Positions 1 through 9,043 of a stretch of 39,167 nt of DNA are shown here, one piece after another. Below the pieces are notes generated by a model. That model was not told the origin of the DNA. It saw only the letters and a list, made by a program, of their open reading frames with translations, and did no database searches. The position numbers and the translations under genes are program-made. The stretch comes from Nitrosomonas sp. (lineage in GTDB: Bacteria; Pseudomonadota; Gammaproteobacteria; Burkholderiales; Nitrosomonadaceae): the NCBI GenBank assembly GCA_021774195.1, contig JAJFJJ010000061.1, positions 1-39,167 on the forward strand, read 5' to 3'. The first letter of the stretch is position 1; every line of letters starts with the position of its first letter.

Positions 1-801
1 CGCCATTTCGGTGTTACAAAATGATCATTTACACGTGTAAACTCACATTTTGTGCCTTGAACTGACGAATTATAGGAGCAATCTGAACAGTTACTTTGAT
101 GTACTGAATAATTACGTTTATTTTTGCCAAGGCGCAGTGAGGCGTGAAAGAGTTCACAACGTAGTGCAACGCAGCAATAGATAAAGAACAGTGTGCTATA
201 AGCATCATAGCGTGGTTCACCTTTAAGATGCGTAACATTTGATAAAATATTTGTTCTATTTCATAAGACTAGTCAATGTTGAAGCGATCAACTGAGGATT
301 TTAGGATTAATGATGATAAATGGGAAACACTTTGACTTTGAATATTATGCATAATAAATTTCCATTTAATAACCTGGATTGTAGGACGCGGTAGGCCCTT
401 TGTAACTCATTAGTTATTCTTTACAGTGGTTTTTTTAGAAAGAATACCAATAAAATCAAAGGTGCTTCTTTTCAGATCCAGTGTGATGCCAACCAGTTAT
501 TTCTCAAAATCTCAAGATTTTGATTTTCAAGAGATAGGTAAATAATAGTAACGAAGTTGGGCTGAGCGATTTTTTTATACAGTGCTCAGTCTACGCCGCA
601 AAACTTTTCCCAAGCCTTGCATCTGAGCAAACTATGGATTTTCAGAGGCGTCTACAAGAGGTATTGTTGTGGCGACCAGTGCTTAGATATGATTTCAATT
701 GAGCAGACTCATATTCCGATTTGAAATTATATAGACAAACAGTTTGTTACTTTTCTATCCTGACTTTAGATCATATGCATATTCTTCGATTAAACTGTAA
801 A
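1..801. other. Gene-poor region downstream of corA
   Basis: No convincing intact gene is present. The stretch holds one diverged copy of a ~190-bp repeat (117-307), a perfect 14-bp AT-rich palindrome at 343-356, and an open stretch at 538-702 that reads like a short coding remnant but has no usable start. The minus-strand reading frame at 29-238 lies mostly inside the repeat and looks spurious. Confidence 0.6.
117..307 (+). repeat. Diverged 191-bp direct repeat, copy 1
   Basis: This stretch aligns end to end with 1973-2163. Both have the same length, share blocks such as the one around 'gctataagcatcatagcg', and carry an identical final 20 bases (288-307). Copy 1 retains the right terminal repeat of the element seen at copy 2, but I find no matching left terminal repeat upstream, so it looks like a truncated or decayed copy. 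The two copies flank corA in the same orientation. Confidence 0.8.
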
Positions 802-1914
802 TCAAAGCCATTTTTTCTTCTTGAAATAGACCAATAGACCAATGCTAATGGTAATAAATAGTATCCATAAAGTAGGATAAGCCCAGCGCCATTTTAGTTC
901 TGGCATGTATTCAAAATTCATTCCGTAAATGCCTACGATAAAGGTTAGTGGAATGAAAATAGATGCGAAAATAGTCAAAATTCTTATGGTTTCATTCATT
1001 TTGTTGTTGACGCTGGAGAGATAAATGTCCTGCATGGCAGTAATTCTTTCTCGGTAAGACTCTAGTGATTCAGAGATGCGCAACACATGGTCATATACGT
1101 CGCCGTAATAAGGTAGCGTTTTTTCCTGTAATAGCGGCGAATCCGCATGCTGAATTTTTGTCAGTAATTCACGTAAAGGAGAAATGTTACGCTTCATGGC
1201 AATTAGTTCGCGACGAATCTGTTGAATGACTTGCAACATCTCCGCTGTTGGGTTGGATAATAAATTATCTTCCATTGGGTCAAATATTTTATCCAAACTG
1301 TCTTCGATTACAAAATATTCATCAACGATTGTATCGAGTATCACATAAGCTAAGTAATCGCTACCTAATTTTCTCAGGCGACCCTTGTCGTTCTGCAATC
1401 GGTTGTGTATGGGGTTAAATGTATCGTCGGTTTTTTCTTGGAAGGTAACCACAACATCCGCTAATAGCAGAATACTGATTTGTTCGTAGCGCAGATTAAA
1501 AGCATCCTCGTAACCTACACTAATACATTTGACGACAAGATAGAAATAGTCCTCGTATTCTTCCAACTTGGGGCGTTGATGCGTGCTAAGAATATCTTCT
1601 AGTACCAGGGAATGGATATTTAGTTTTCGGCCAATACTTTCTACAATACTGACATCGTTTAATCCATCAATATTGACCCAGGTTATCAATTTGCTGTTTT
1701 GCAATTGTTTTAATTCAGCAATCGATGCAATGTCATGTTGCAGTAGCGTATCTGCGTTGTATTGTGTAACAGAAATTTTGCATTCTGTTTCATGTCTTTC
1801 ACCGATATGAACCAGTGATCCCGGTGGCAACCCCGATTTGTCGGCAGAGCTGTTCAGTACCGTTTCATCTTTTTTCTTATGCAGGCGGTGCCATGTTGGG
1901 ATCTTGAAATTCAT
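802..1914 (-). CDS. corA: CorA-type magnesium/cobalt transporter
   Basis: A 370-residue inner-membrane Mg2+/Co2+ channel of the CorA family. The N-terminal ~310 residues form the acidic/helical cytoplasmic domain. Two C-terminal membrane helices follow (about 313-330 and 345-364), joined by the family signature YGMNFEYMPE with GMN at 331-333, and a basic tail (KKKKWL) ends the protein. The length fits the longer CorA subgroup. The start ATG gives a typical N-terminus with no signal peptide. It is monocistronic on the minus strand, and its upstream region starts inside a transposon-like element at 1930-2163, which may carry or disrupt its promoter. I am sure of the family; the ion preference is inferred. 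Confidence 0.96.
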   Translation of the reverse strand: MNFKIPTWHRLHKKKDETVLNSSADKSGLPPGSLVHIGERHETECKISVTQYNADTLLQHDIASIAELKQLQNSKLITWVNIDGLNDVSIVESIGRKLNIHSLVLEDILSTHQRPKLEEYEDYFYLVVKCISVGYEDAFNLRYEQISILLLADVVVTFQEKTDDTFNPIHNRLQNDKGRLRKLGSDYLAYVILDTIVDEYFVIEDSLDKIFDPMEDNLLSNPTAEMLQVIQQIRRELIAMKRNISPLRELLTKIQHADSPLLQEKTLPYYGDVYDHVLRISESLESYRERITAMQDIYLSSVNNKMNETIRILTIFASIFIPLTFIVGIYGMNFEYMPELKWRWAYPTLWILFITISIGLLVYFKKKKWL

Positions 1915-1929
1915 AATAAACAGCCTATT

Positions 1930-2163
1930 ATCCTAAAACCCTCAGTTGAATGGTGCTTAGAGTGCATTGTTCTTTATTTTTGGCAAGGCGCAATGAGAAG
2001 TGAACGAGTTCACAACGAATTGCAACGCAGCAAAAGATAAAGAACAATGTGCTATAAGCATCATAGCGTAGCTCACCTGTAGGGTGTGTGGCATTTGACA
2101 GAATATTTATTTTATTTCATAAGACTAGACATTTCTTGAGCGATCAACTGAGGATTTTAGGAT
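1930..2163 (+). mobile_element. MITE-like element with 20-bp terminal inverted repeats
   Basis: The left end (1930-1949) and right end (2144-2163) are inverted repeats with a single mismatch over 20 bp. Inside, a second inverted pair (about 1956-1976 against 2036-2056) and a near-palindromic centre around 'gtgaacgagttcac' mean that much of the element can fold on itself. It has no coding capacity. These traits fit a non-autonomous miniature transposon or large palindromic repeat. I could not identify a clear target-site duplication. A related copy lies at 117-307. Confidence 0.7.
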
Positions 2164-2200
2164 TATCCTATGATAAACCTAGATTTCCCATTAGCCTGAT

Positions 2201-2223
2201 TCTCTAATGGAAACCATTAGAGA
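2201..2223 (+). promoter_or_regulatory. Hairpin with competing partner upstream of mscK
   Basis: A perfect 10-bp inverted repeat with an AAA loop. A third matching segment (CATTAG at 2189-2194) can pair with the left arm instead, so two mutually exclusive hairpins are possible. There is no T-tract, so it is not an ordinary terminator. Its role is unknown. Confidence 0.35.
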
Positions 2224-2379
2224 GCCTTATTGAATATATTGAGGTTTCGCTAAATTATTATTGTTGTAATTTGCATATTTTTATTCCTGACAATTTTGAT
2301 GAAGTTGTTTATTCGATTAGTTTCTCATCATCGGTAAATTGCTCATGGAAAATCTAGGATAAAACTTATTTTAAAGTTT

Positions 2380-2408
2380 TTGTACACTAACAGAAAGACT
2401 AATTAAAT
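2380..2408 (+). promoter_or_regulatory. Possible sigma-70 promoter of mscK-like gene
   Basis: TTGTAC at 2380-2385 resembles a -35 box and TTAAAT at 2403-2408 a weak -10, with 17-bp spacing, about 40 bp before the mscK start. This rests on consensus matching by eye only. Confidence 0.3.
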
Positions 2409-2444
2409 AATATCAGCTATTCTGATAGCTTTTCGTTTGCATCA

Positions 2445-5400
2445 ATGATTAATATGAATACAGTAACTCGCTGGACTTTACTTTTTCTGTTATTTTTTTT
2501 CTTGCCAATCTGTGTATCGCTTGCCCAGGAAGTTACACCTGTAGTAAAACCAGCCATCAACGCTGCTAATCAATCAGAAATCAAATTGGTGGCAATCAAA
2601 AAAAAAATTGATGCAATAACAAACAATACTATTCTTGAAGAGGTACTTAAGCAAAGAATTTTAGCCGCTTATTATGCGGCTGAAGCTAATATCGAAGATT
2701 TATTGATTTTAGAACAGGAAACTCAGACAGCTCAGAATCTGCTAAAAAATCTGCCTGCTGAAATCAAACAACTAGAACAGCGTATTAGCGCAACAGAAGA
2801 TCAGTTAAAAAATCGGCGAGAGAATAAGTTCCTAGATCATCCTATTGATGATCTGGAGCAACGTCTGATTATTGAAAAATCCAATCTAAATGAACTGAAA
2901 TCTGCTATTAGTCGGTTAGAAATTCAGATTGCTGAGCAGCTTAAATCACAGCAACAAATCAGGGAGGAAATGGCCGAAACCAATAATATACTGGCCAATA
3001 CCGAGCAGGAGCAGGTGGATTTGAGTACGCGGGCATTAAATAAGCTGGAAATCAAGGCACGCAATATGCAGTTGGATAGTCGTTTCAATAAGCTGAATGC
3101 GGCATTGAATAAGTTGAGCCTTGAGAACATCGTTTATCCGTTAAGCCTAGAGGCGCAGAAACTCGAACTGCAGTTACTGAATTTGCAAAGTAAACAGTTG
3201 TCAGGGTTGATTATACAGCTGGATAATTACCTGATTGAGAAAAGGCAAAAGGATATTGAGAAAGAGCGGGCAGCGTTAATTCAGGCACAGAAAGAAGCGT
3301 CCGGCAAGCATCTGGTCATACAAGAAGCGACTCGGAAAAGTATCCGTTATAACCAGTTGTTAAAGGAAGTTACTCAAAAGCTTGAGCAGTATCAGGACCA
3401 GAAACATGAAATAGAAGCTAGCTACAAGCAGTTGGAACATGATTTTCAAAGCGCCGAGCAGAAAATTAATTTGGCCGGACTCAGCCCATCGTTGGGTAAT
3501 CTATTGCGTGAACAACGCCGCAATTTGCCTTTGACTAAAGGCAATCAAAACTTAATTGACAGCTTACAGGAGGAGGTTGCACTAGCCAATTTGGAACAAT
3601 TTAAGTTGGATGAAGTAAAAAAATCTCTAGCTGATATAGATAAAGCTTTGCAGTCCAAGATGTCGCTTCATGTACAGGGTGATATTGACGAAGCTGAAAA
3701 ATTCAACATTAGTGTTGAATTGCGTGGTTTGCTAAATAATCAAAAAGAATTGGTTCAAAAGCTCACATCGGTTTATTCAGAATATGTAAGAACGGTCATT
3801 GATGTTAATTATTCCCTGCAACAGTTGGTTACTTTGGGCGAAAAGTTTGATCGCTATCTGAACGAGCGTTTGTTATGGGTGCCCAGCGCACCGGTGATTA
3901 ATAAGCATTATGCGGGTGAAATTCTTGAGTCTATTCTTTGGTTTAGCAAATTATCGTACTGGCAGCAACTGGCGGTAGATATAAAACACAGCGTACAAGC
4001 CAAACCATTACTAGCACTATTAGGCTTTTTTATAATTTCCTTGTTACTCGGGTTTAGACAAGCAATCAATATTCGCTTGCAGGATTTACTGATAAAAGCC
4101 AGTAAACCATATGCGGATCGCTTTATATTTACCTTTTATGGTTTGGGGTATATTTTTTTGTTAGTGCTGCCATTATTCCTATTGCTGGCTTGGCCAGGGT
4201 GGTTGTTGCTGATCAATAATCAGGTGGCAACTTTTAGCCATTTGGTGGCCGATGGGTTGTTGCGTGCTGCAATTCCATTACTGATTATTTCATTTTTTTA
4301 CCAATTATTTAAACCTGAAGGATTCGTGCAAACACTATTTGGCTGGCAAGAACACAGTATTCAGCTGTTGCACGGACAATTTAAATGGGTTCGCATTATT
4401 GTAATTCCTGCAATGTTTTTAATCGGCATGTTTGCTGATGGAATATACGCTGAACACAGCTATACGTTGGGCAGAATGGCATTGATTATTATCTTGCTGG
4501 CTTTAGCTTATGTCCTTCACCGTTTTGCACATCCTGTTACTGGGCTGGGAAAAGACTTTTATCGGGAAAACCCAACCAGCTGGGTGTATCGTTTACGCTA
4601 TATTTGGTATTTCGCTTTGGTATTTGCTCCATTGACAATCATCGGTTTTGCCATTGCCGGATATTATCAAAGTGCATTAGAACTGCAGTATAAATTAGTG
4701 CTTTTACTGCGCTTAATATTTTTTGCCGTGTTATTGCATGAAGTTGTTATGCGTTGGTTGGTGCTAGCCAATCGGCAACTAGCACTGCAAAATGCCAGAC
4801 AAAAACGTAAATTGCAAGAGCAAGCAGAGGGCAAGATCGGCGCTACGAAAATTAATCCAGAAGAAGAATTTTTGCTGGATATACCCCAAATCAATCAACA
4901 AGGTGAGAAGTTACTTAACGTTTTGATTATTGCCATTTTAGCTGTAGGCTACTGGCTGATTTTGCGTGATATGTTTCCCGCTTTTTCAATTTTTGAACAG
5001 GTGGTTTTGTGGCAGCATGTGGCCATAATAGATGGGCAGGAATCGCTGCAACCTATCACGCTGGTTAACATTTTTCTTAGCTTGTTGTACCTGGCGTTGA
5101 TGTTGATTTTTATCAAAAACTTTTCCAGTCTGATTGATTTGTTTCTTGTCGGCAGGTTCCGCATGACTTCTGGCAGTCGTTATGCGCTCATTCATCTGAC
5201 TCGTTATGCAGTGATTATCATTACTTTTATTGCCGTGGCTAGTGAGTTGGGCGGAAAGTGGTCGGAGGTGCAGTGGCTGGTGGCAGCAATTAGTGTTGGC
5301 CTGGGTTTCGGTTTGCAAGAGATTTTCGCCAACATGGTGTCGGGGATAATTTTGTTATTTGAGCGTCCCATCCGAGTGGGCGATACCGTGACGGTCGGCG

Positions 5401-5858
5401 AAGTTACCGGCAAAGTGAGTCGTATTCAGATTCGCGCAACAACACTGGTTGATTGGGACCAGAAAGAGCTGATTGTGCCAAATAAGATTTTTATCACCGA
5501 AAAACTTATCAATTGGACTTTGAGTGATACCATGACCCGCGTGGTCATACCCGTCGGTATCGCTTACGGTTCTGATGAAGAGCAGGCGTTGCGTATTATT
5601 AAACAGGTCATTGAAGAGTCACCGCTGATACTAAAAGAACCTGAACCAACAGTATTTTTTGTCGGTTTTGGTGAGAGTTCTCTGGATTTCTCATTGCGTG
5701 TGTTTGTACGCGGCATGGATGACAGATTTCCAGTAACTGATGAGCTGCATCGAAGAATTCTGCATGAATTCAAAGCGCACAATATTGAGATTCCATTCCC
5801 TCAACGCGATTTACATATTCGTTCGTCTGTACTTTCTAGAGAGCAAGTTCCCGTTTGA
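2445..5858 (+). CDS. MscK/KefA-type large mechanosensitive channel
   Basis: An 1137-residue inner-membrane channel of the MscS superfamily, long-subtype like MscK (KefA) or MscM. A hydrophobic signal sequence ends near residue 28 (VSLAQE). A Gln/Glu/Lys-rich coiled-coil periplasmic region covers about 45-500. About ten helices run from ~520 on, and the pore helix at ~940-975 contains the Gly/Ala-rich stretch ISVGLGFGLQEIFANMVSG. It is followed by the beta-domain (FERPIRVGDTVTVGEVTG) and the C-terminal alpha/beta domain. Length and order match the MscK/MscM group. Such channels release solutes on hypo-osmotic shock. A second Met at codon 4 is an alternative start. Whether gating needs K+, as in MscK, cannot be told from sequence. 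Confidence 0.93.
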   Translation: MINMNTVTRWTLLFLLFFFLPICVSLAQEVTPVVKPAINAANQSEIKLVAIKKKIDAITNNTILEEVLKQRILAAYYAAEANIEDLLILEQETQTAQNLLKNLPAEIKQLEQRISATEDQLKNRRENKFLDHPIDDLEQRLIIEKSNLNELKSAISRLEIQIAEQLKSQQQIREEMAETNNILANTEQEQVDLSTRALNKLEIKARNMQLDSRFNKLNAALNKLSLENIVYPLSLEAQKLELQLLNLQSKQLSGLIIQLDNYLIEKRQKDIEKERAALIQAQKEASGKHLVIQEATRKSIRYNQLLKEVTQKLEQYQDQKHEIEASYKQLEHDFQSAEQKINLAGLSPSLGNLLREQRRNLPLTKGNQNLIDSLQEEVALANLEQFKLDEVKKSLADIDKALQSKMSLHVQGDIDEAEKFNISVELRGLLNNQKELVQKLTSVYSEYVRTVIDVNYSLQQLVTLGEKFDRYLNERLLWVPSAPVINKHYAGEILESILWFSKLSYWQQLAVDIKHSVQAKPLLALLGFFIISLLLGFRQAINIRLQDLLIKASKPYADRFIFTFYGLGYIFLLVLPLFLLLAWPGWLLLINNQVATFSHLVADGLLRAAIPLLIISFFYQLFKPEGFVQTLFGWQEHSIQLLHGQFKWVRIIVIPAMFLIGMFADGIYAEHSYTLGRMALIIILLALAYVLHRFAHPVTGLGKDFYRENPTSWVYRLRYIWYFALVFAPLTIIGFAIAGYYQSALELQYKLVLLLRLIFFAVLLHEVVMRWLVLANRQLALQNARQKRKLQEQAEGKIGATKINPEEEFLLDIPQINQQGEKLLNVLIIAILAVGYWLILRDMFPAFSIFEQVVLWQHVAIIDGQESLQPITLVNIFLSLLYLALMLIFIKNFSSLIDLFLVGRFRMTSGSRYALIHLTRYAVIIITFIAVASELGGKWSEVQWLVAAISVGLGFGLQEIFANMVSGIILLFERPIRVGDTVTVGEVTGKVSRIQIRATTLVDWDQKELIVPNKIFITEKLINWTLSDTMTRVVIPVGIAYGSDEEQALRIIKQVIEESPLILKEPEPTVFFVGFGESSLDFSLRVFVRGMDDRFPVTDELHRRILHEFKAHNIEIPFPQRDLHIRSSVLSREQVPV

Positions 5859-6123
5859 CAGAGTGTTAGTTTGTAAGGGTATAGATAACGGCAGGTGTCA
5901 ACAGGTTTCCGTCCGAGCCTATTGCCTCATAAGCTTTAGATGTGGCTTTTTTGTTGTCGATAGTTACTTGTACTGCGAAAGCGATACTTCTGGATGGTCT
6001 TTGAATTCAAATATTAGTGCGTACTTGTGTGTTATTTCGGAAGTATGCAAATACACTTTCTTTAATTATTTACAGCTAAGTAGAAACCATATTTTCACAA
6101 TATATTAAATCGGGAATCACTAA

Positions 6124-7170
6124 ATGGAAGAATTATCAGTTGATGTTCTAGTTTGGGTCGGAATTTTGTTTTGTATCAGCCAGTCTGCCATGTTCTCTGG
6201 CCTAAACTTAGCATTGCTGGGCATCAGTCGTTTGCACTTGGAAGTTGATGTTTCAGCCGGAAATAAAGATGCAATAAAGATTTTAGCTCTGCGTAAGGAC
6301 TTCAACTTTCTTCTTGCTACGATTTTATGGGGTAATGTTGGCATAAATGTTCTTTTGACTCTGTTATCACATTCTGTAATGGCGGGGGTAGCTGCTTTCT
6401 TCTTTTCAACAATTCTCATCACATTCGCTGGTGAGATATTTCCACAAGCTTACTTCTCCCGTCATGCTATGCGGATGGGGGCACTGCTGGCGCCACTAAT
6501 ACGCTTTTATCAGGTCATTCTTTTTCCGGTAGCTAAACCTTCAGCGATGATGCTGGACTGGTGGCTAGGCAAAGAGAGTATCCCCTATTTTAGGGAACGT
6601 GATCTGCGATCAGTGATCCGCAAACATATAGAAGCAGAAGAGTCGGATGTAGATCGTCTGGAGGGCATCGGCGCTCTGAATTTTTTGGCACTAGATGATA
6701 TTTCCGTCACCCAGGAAGGTGAGAATATAGATCCTAATAGCATTATCAGCTTGCCAGTAAAAGATGGTATACCAATATTCCCAAAGTTTGAACGCCGCGC
6801 TCTGGATCCTTTTTTACTAGAAGTCAACAGATCTGGGAAAAAGTGGGTAATTATTGTTGATGAGCACGATCAACCGTGCATGGTGCTGAATGCGAATGCC
6901 TTTCTTCGTGAATCTTTGTTTGGTTCACGACCAATCAATCCTTACATTTATTGTCATCGCCCCATTATTGTCAAAGATTCGAGCACACTGCTTGGAAAGG
7001 TGCTATCTCATTTACAGGTGCATCCGAAATCCGAAGTGGATGATGTTGTTGATGATGATCTTATCCTCATCTGGTCTGATGAAAAACGGGTAATTACGGG
7101 CGCTGATATTCTTGGCCGATTATTGCGAGGTATAGCAATACGCGATATCAAACATTTGTATAAGGGTTAA
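6124..7170 (+). CDS. DUF21 (CNNM-like) membrane protein with CBS region
   Basis: This 348-residue protein begins with a DUF21/CNNM transmembrane domain of three to four helices (residues ~8-155), including the family-typical GEIFPQAYFSRH segment. A cytoplasmic region (~185-340) has the length and placement of a CBS-domain pair. CNNM/CorC-type proteins are linked to Mg2+ or other divalent-cation export. Unlike CorC/HlyC proteins there is no obvious C-terminal transporter-associated domain, so it is a short version. It lies 265 bp after the mscK-like gene on the same strand, with only a weak ribosome-binding site (GGGAA). Divalent-metal transport is inferred from the family. Confidence 0.8.
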   Translation: MEELSVDVLVWVGILFCISQSAMFSGLNLALLGISRLHLEVDVSAGNKDAIKILALRKDFNFLLATILWGNVGINVLLTLLSHSVMAGVAAFFFSTILITFAGEIFPQAYFSRHAMRMGALLAPLIRFYQVILFPVAKPSAMMLDWWLGKESIPYFRERDLRSVIRKHIEAEESDVDRLEGIGALNFLALDDISVTQEGENIDPNSIISLPVKDGIPIFPKFERRALDPFLLEVNRSGKKWVIIVDEHDQPCMVLNANAFLRESLFGSRPINPYIYCHRPIIVKDSSTLLGKVLSHLQVHPKSEVDDVVDDDLILIWSDEKRVITGADILGRLLRGIAIRDIKHLYKG

Positions 7171-7242
7171 CATTGTGATGTCGAGTACATCGGTTGGTGA
7201 AATTTAGTTAGCTTGGCAATGTTTGAACTTGCATGGTATTAA

Positions 7243-8469
7243 TCATTTGGCGATGGTGATAGCTGGGGGTGGCTTGGAGAATGTCGAATGCACGGACAGC
7301 TCGTACAGTTGACCGAGTAGACGAAATGCTTCGAGATTCCAGATGGCTTCTGGATTATCACCATTTAGAATGGAATAGGTGCGATCTTCATAGGATATTG
7401 AAAATGAGCCTTTGCCCAAATCACTCGATCCATCTTCGATCTCCATGGTTTTAACTGGATTGAGCCGAACTTCACCAGTTCGAGCGTCTTTTTCAACTGG
7501 AAACTCTACTTCTTCTGATATCCCTCGCCCCAAAAATTCCAAAACAGCCAAGAATGCACGCAATCTAATAACGCCATGGAACGGATAGTCTCCCCCAGGT
7601 GATCCAGGGCGAATATCAACAAAAATTTCGTTATTCGGCAATGCATTAGTGTACAAAAAGAGTTTGTTTCTTTCTTCAACAGTGAGATCCGAAACATCAT
7701 AGTTGCTGACTATAATTCGCCCGGCAACATTACGACTCAAAGTCCCCTTATTATCGTCTTCCGCCCAGCGATACCCTGTTTCCAAAGCATTTACCACGGT
7801 TTCCAAGTGATCGTTCTCCTTAGTAGAAAATGTAATAGTCTGTTGCACCACGATTGGCGCTACAAATAAGTGATGAGTATGATTCAAAGCGGTCAGATGC
7901 AATACCCTTCGACGGAACTCTTCATAACCTTTCCCACGCCTGGGAATATTGCGTAAAATTCGGTCGTCTCCCTTTTGATCAGCACGCAGTTCGCTGGCCA
8001 TCATTCTGATAAGAAGTCCAATATCCTCTCCTTGTTGATACAATCTGAAAAAATTGTGTTCTGAGTACGGGCTGAGTACCCGCTGATTAAATTCATCTCC
8101 ATTAACCGGAATAATGGTGATGGTCGGGTTCTCGGATATACCCGTCCCAAAGATCGGCGAAAGTCCTTGTCCAGCCGTTATTGCACCTAATGGCGGCACG
8201 GCTCCTGCGTTCATTTGAAAGCTGAACGTTGCGGCCACGCTCGACATAGTTGTGAATTGTATAGGGTGATGGTGCCGCACTCGCGCGATATTCAGCAGTA
8301 GTTCGTTTGCCCTGATTTCATTTATTGACTGATTATAGGCCAAGGCCGCCTTATCAAGTGCCATGGGCGACAAGCACCCATTAAGAGTTAGCAACCCAGC
8401 TAGACAGAACATTGTGCAGGTATATCGAAACAGCCTCCCAGGCTCTTTAGAATTGAGTTGCGATATCAT
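7243..8469 (-). CDS. Uncharacterised lipoprotein
   Basis: I do not recognise a named family. The 408-residue product has an N-terminal hydrophobic segment ending in a lipobox (LTLNGC, Cys32), so it is probably an envelope lipoprotein. The mature start has a conserved-looking stretch (NELLLNIARVRHHHPIQFT) followed by a Gly/Ala/Pro-rich segment and a mostly alpha/beta soluble region without membrane helices. The first Met is used because later ones would remove the basic n-region. It converges with the DUF21 gene, with 72 bp between them and no clear terminator. The neighbours give no functional clue. Confidence 0.75.
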   Translation of the reverse strand: MISQLNSKEPGRLFRYTCTMFCLAGLLTLNGCLSPMALDKAALAYNQSINEIRANELLLNIARVRHHHPIQFTTMSSVAATFSFQMNAGAVPPLGAITAGQGLSPIFGTGISENPTITIIPVNGDEFNQRVLSPYSEHNFFRLYQQGEDIGLLIRMMASELRADQKGDDRILRNIPRRGKGYEEFRRRVLHLTALNHTHHLFVAPIVVQQTITFSTKENDHLETVVNALETGYRWAEDDNKGTLSRNVAGRIIVSNYDVSDLTVEERNKLFLYTNALPNNEIFVDIRPGSPGGDYPFHGVIRLRAFLAVLEFLGRGISEEVEFPVEKDARTGEVRLNPVKTMEIEDGSSDLGKGSFSISYEDRTYSILNGDNPEAIWNLEAFRLLGQLYELSVHSTFSKPPPAITIAK

Positions 8470-9043
8470 GAGCGGGATATAAGAAACAAAATATTCTCTT
8501 CTTTAAGTATGAATTGAGTTGGTTTTCTAACACATTTAAGAACTAACTTGAATATTACAGTAACTACTACAATTTTATCGTAATATTGTTATATATTGAG
8601 CCTGCTCGCAGTCACTATAAACGCTGTCCAGCGCGTGATAACATTTGTTGCAGGATATAAAGTTGGCAGAAAAACGATTTCGCGTACAGCGTTCACAAGA
8701 TGTTTCGTAGTAAGGCGCAGCACGCAGGCAATGGTTATTCCCTTGACAAGGGAATAACCATTGCCTGTAAGACCTGCCTTGCCAGTAACGCTGAAAAACT
8801 AACTGTATCCGAAATTAGCAAGTTGAAGGAGTACTAGGAGAGTACCAAGGAAATTCTGATTAGCAGTTAAGAGATTTACTTCCAGAACGCTATACGTAGT
8901 TTGCTGGTGATACTTCTATATCCTCTTGCATTCATCGCGGCAGCGACTATTAATTCGTAATGCCAAGCGTTTTTTTGTTGATTTGGTTTTTTTGTGTTAG
9001 CTTTTTTCTTTATGGAACCCTGAAACTCTAGTATTCACTGATA
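8470..9043. other. Intergenic region holding a large palindromic repeat
   Basis: A 574-bp gap between the divergent lipoprotein and pqiA genes. Its main content is the inverted repeat at 8673-8815. The remainder is AT-rich, and I see no gene. The pqi promoter is presumably in the last ~150 bp, but no clear -35/-10 pair stands out. Confidence 0.6.
8673..8815. repeat. Palindromic repeat with perfect 21-bp core arms
   Basis: The core is a perfect inverted repeat, arms 8725-8745 and 8747-8767 around a single A at 8746. Outside it, both sides continue as a diverged inverted repeat (for example 'atttcg..gtacag' on the left against 'ctgtatccgaaat' on the right) to about 8673 and 8815. There is no T-tract, so terminator function is unlikely. 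The right half (8747-8783) resembles the end of the window (39129-39166), indicating a repeat family. Confidence 0.75.

Larger units (their letters stand above)
1915..2444. other. corA/mscK divergent intergenic region
   Basis: This 530-bp gap separates the divergent corA and mscK-like genes. It contains the 234-bp element at 1930-2163, a perfect 10-bp hairpin with a 3-base loop at 2201-2223, a possible promoter near 2380-2408 and a small hairpin at 2415-2430 just before mscK. I see no small gene in it. Confidence 0.6.

Noticed and set aside
29-238. Minus-strand 69-codon frame
   Set aside because: It lies largely inside the diverged repeat 117-307 and has no ribosome-binding site or family similarity; frames of this kind come with repeat copies.
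5740-6108. 122-codon frame after the mscK-like gene
   Set aside because: It begins inside the mscK-like gene in another frame, has Cys/Phe-rich unlikely composition and no recognisable motif.
8725-8767. Intrinsic terminator
   Set aside because: The stem is very strong but has no T-tract on either strand and lies upstream of both neighbouring genes; it is better read as a palindromic repeat.
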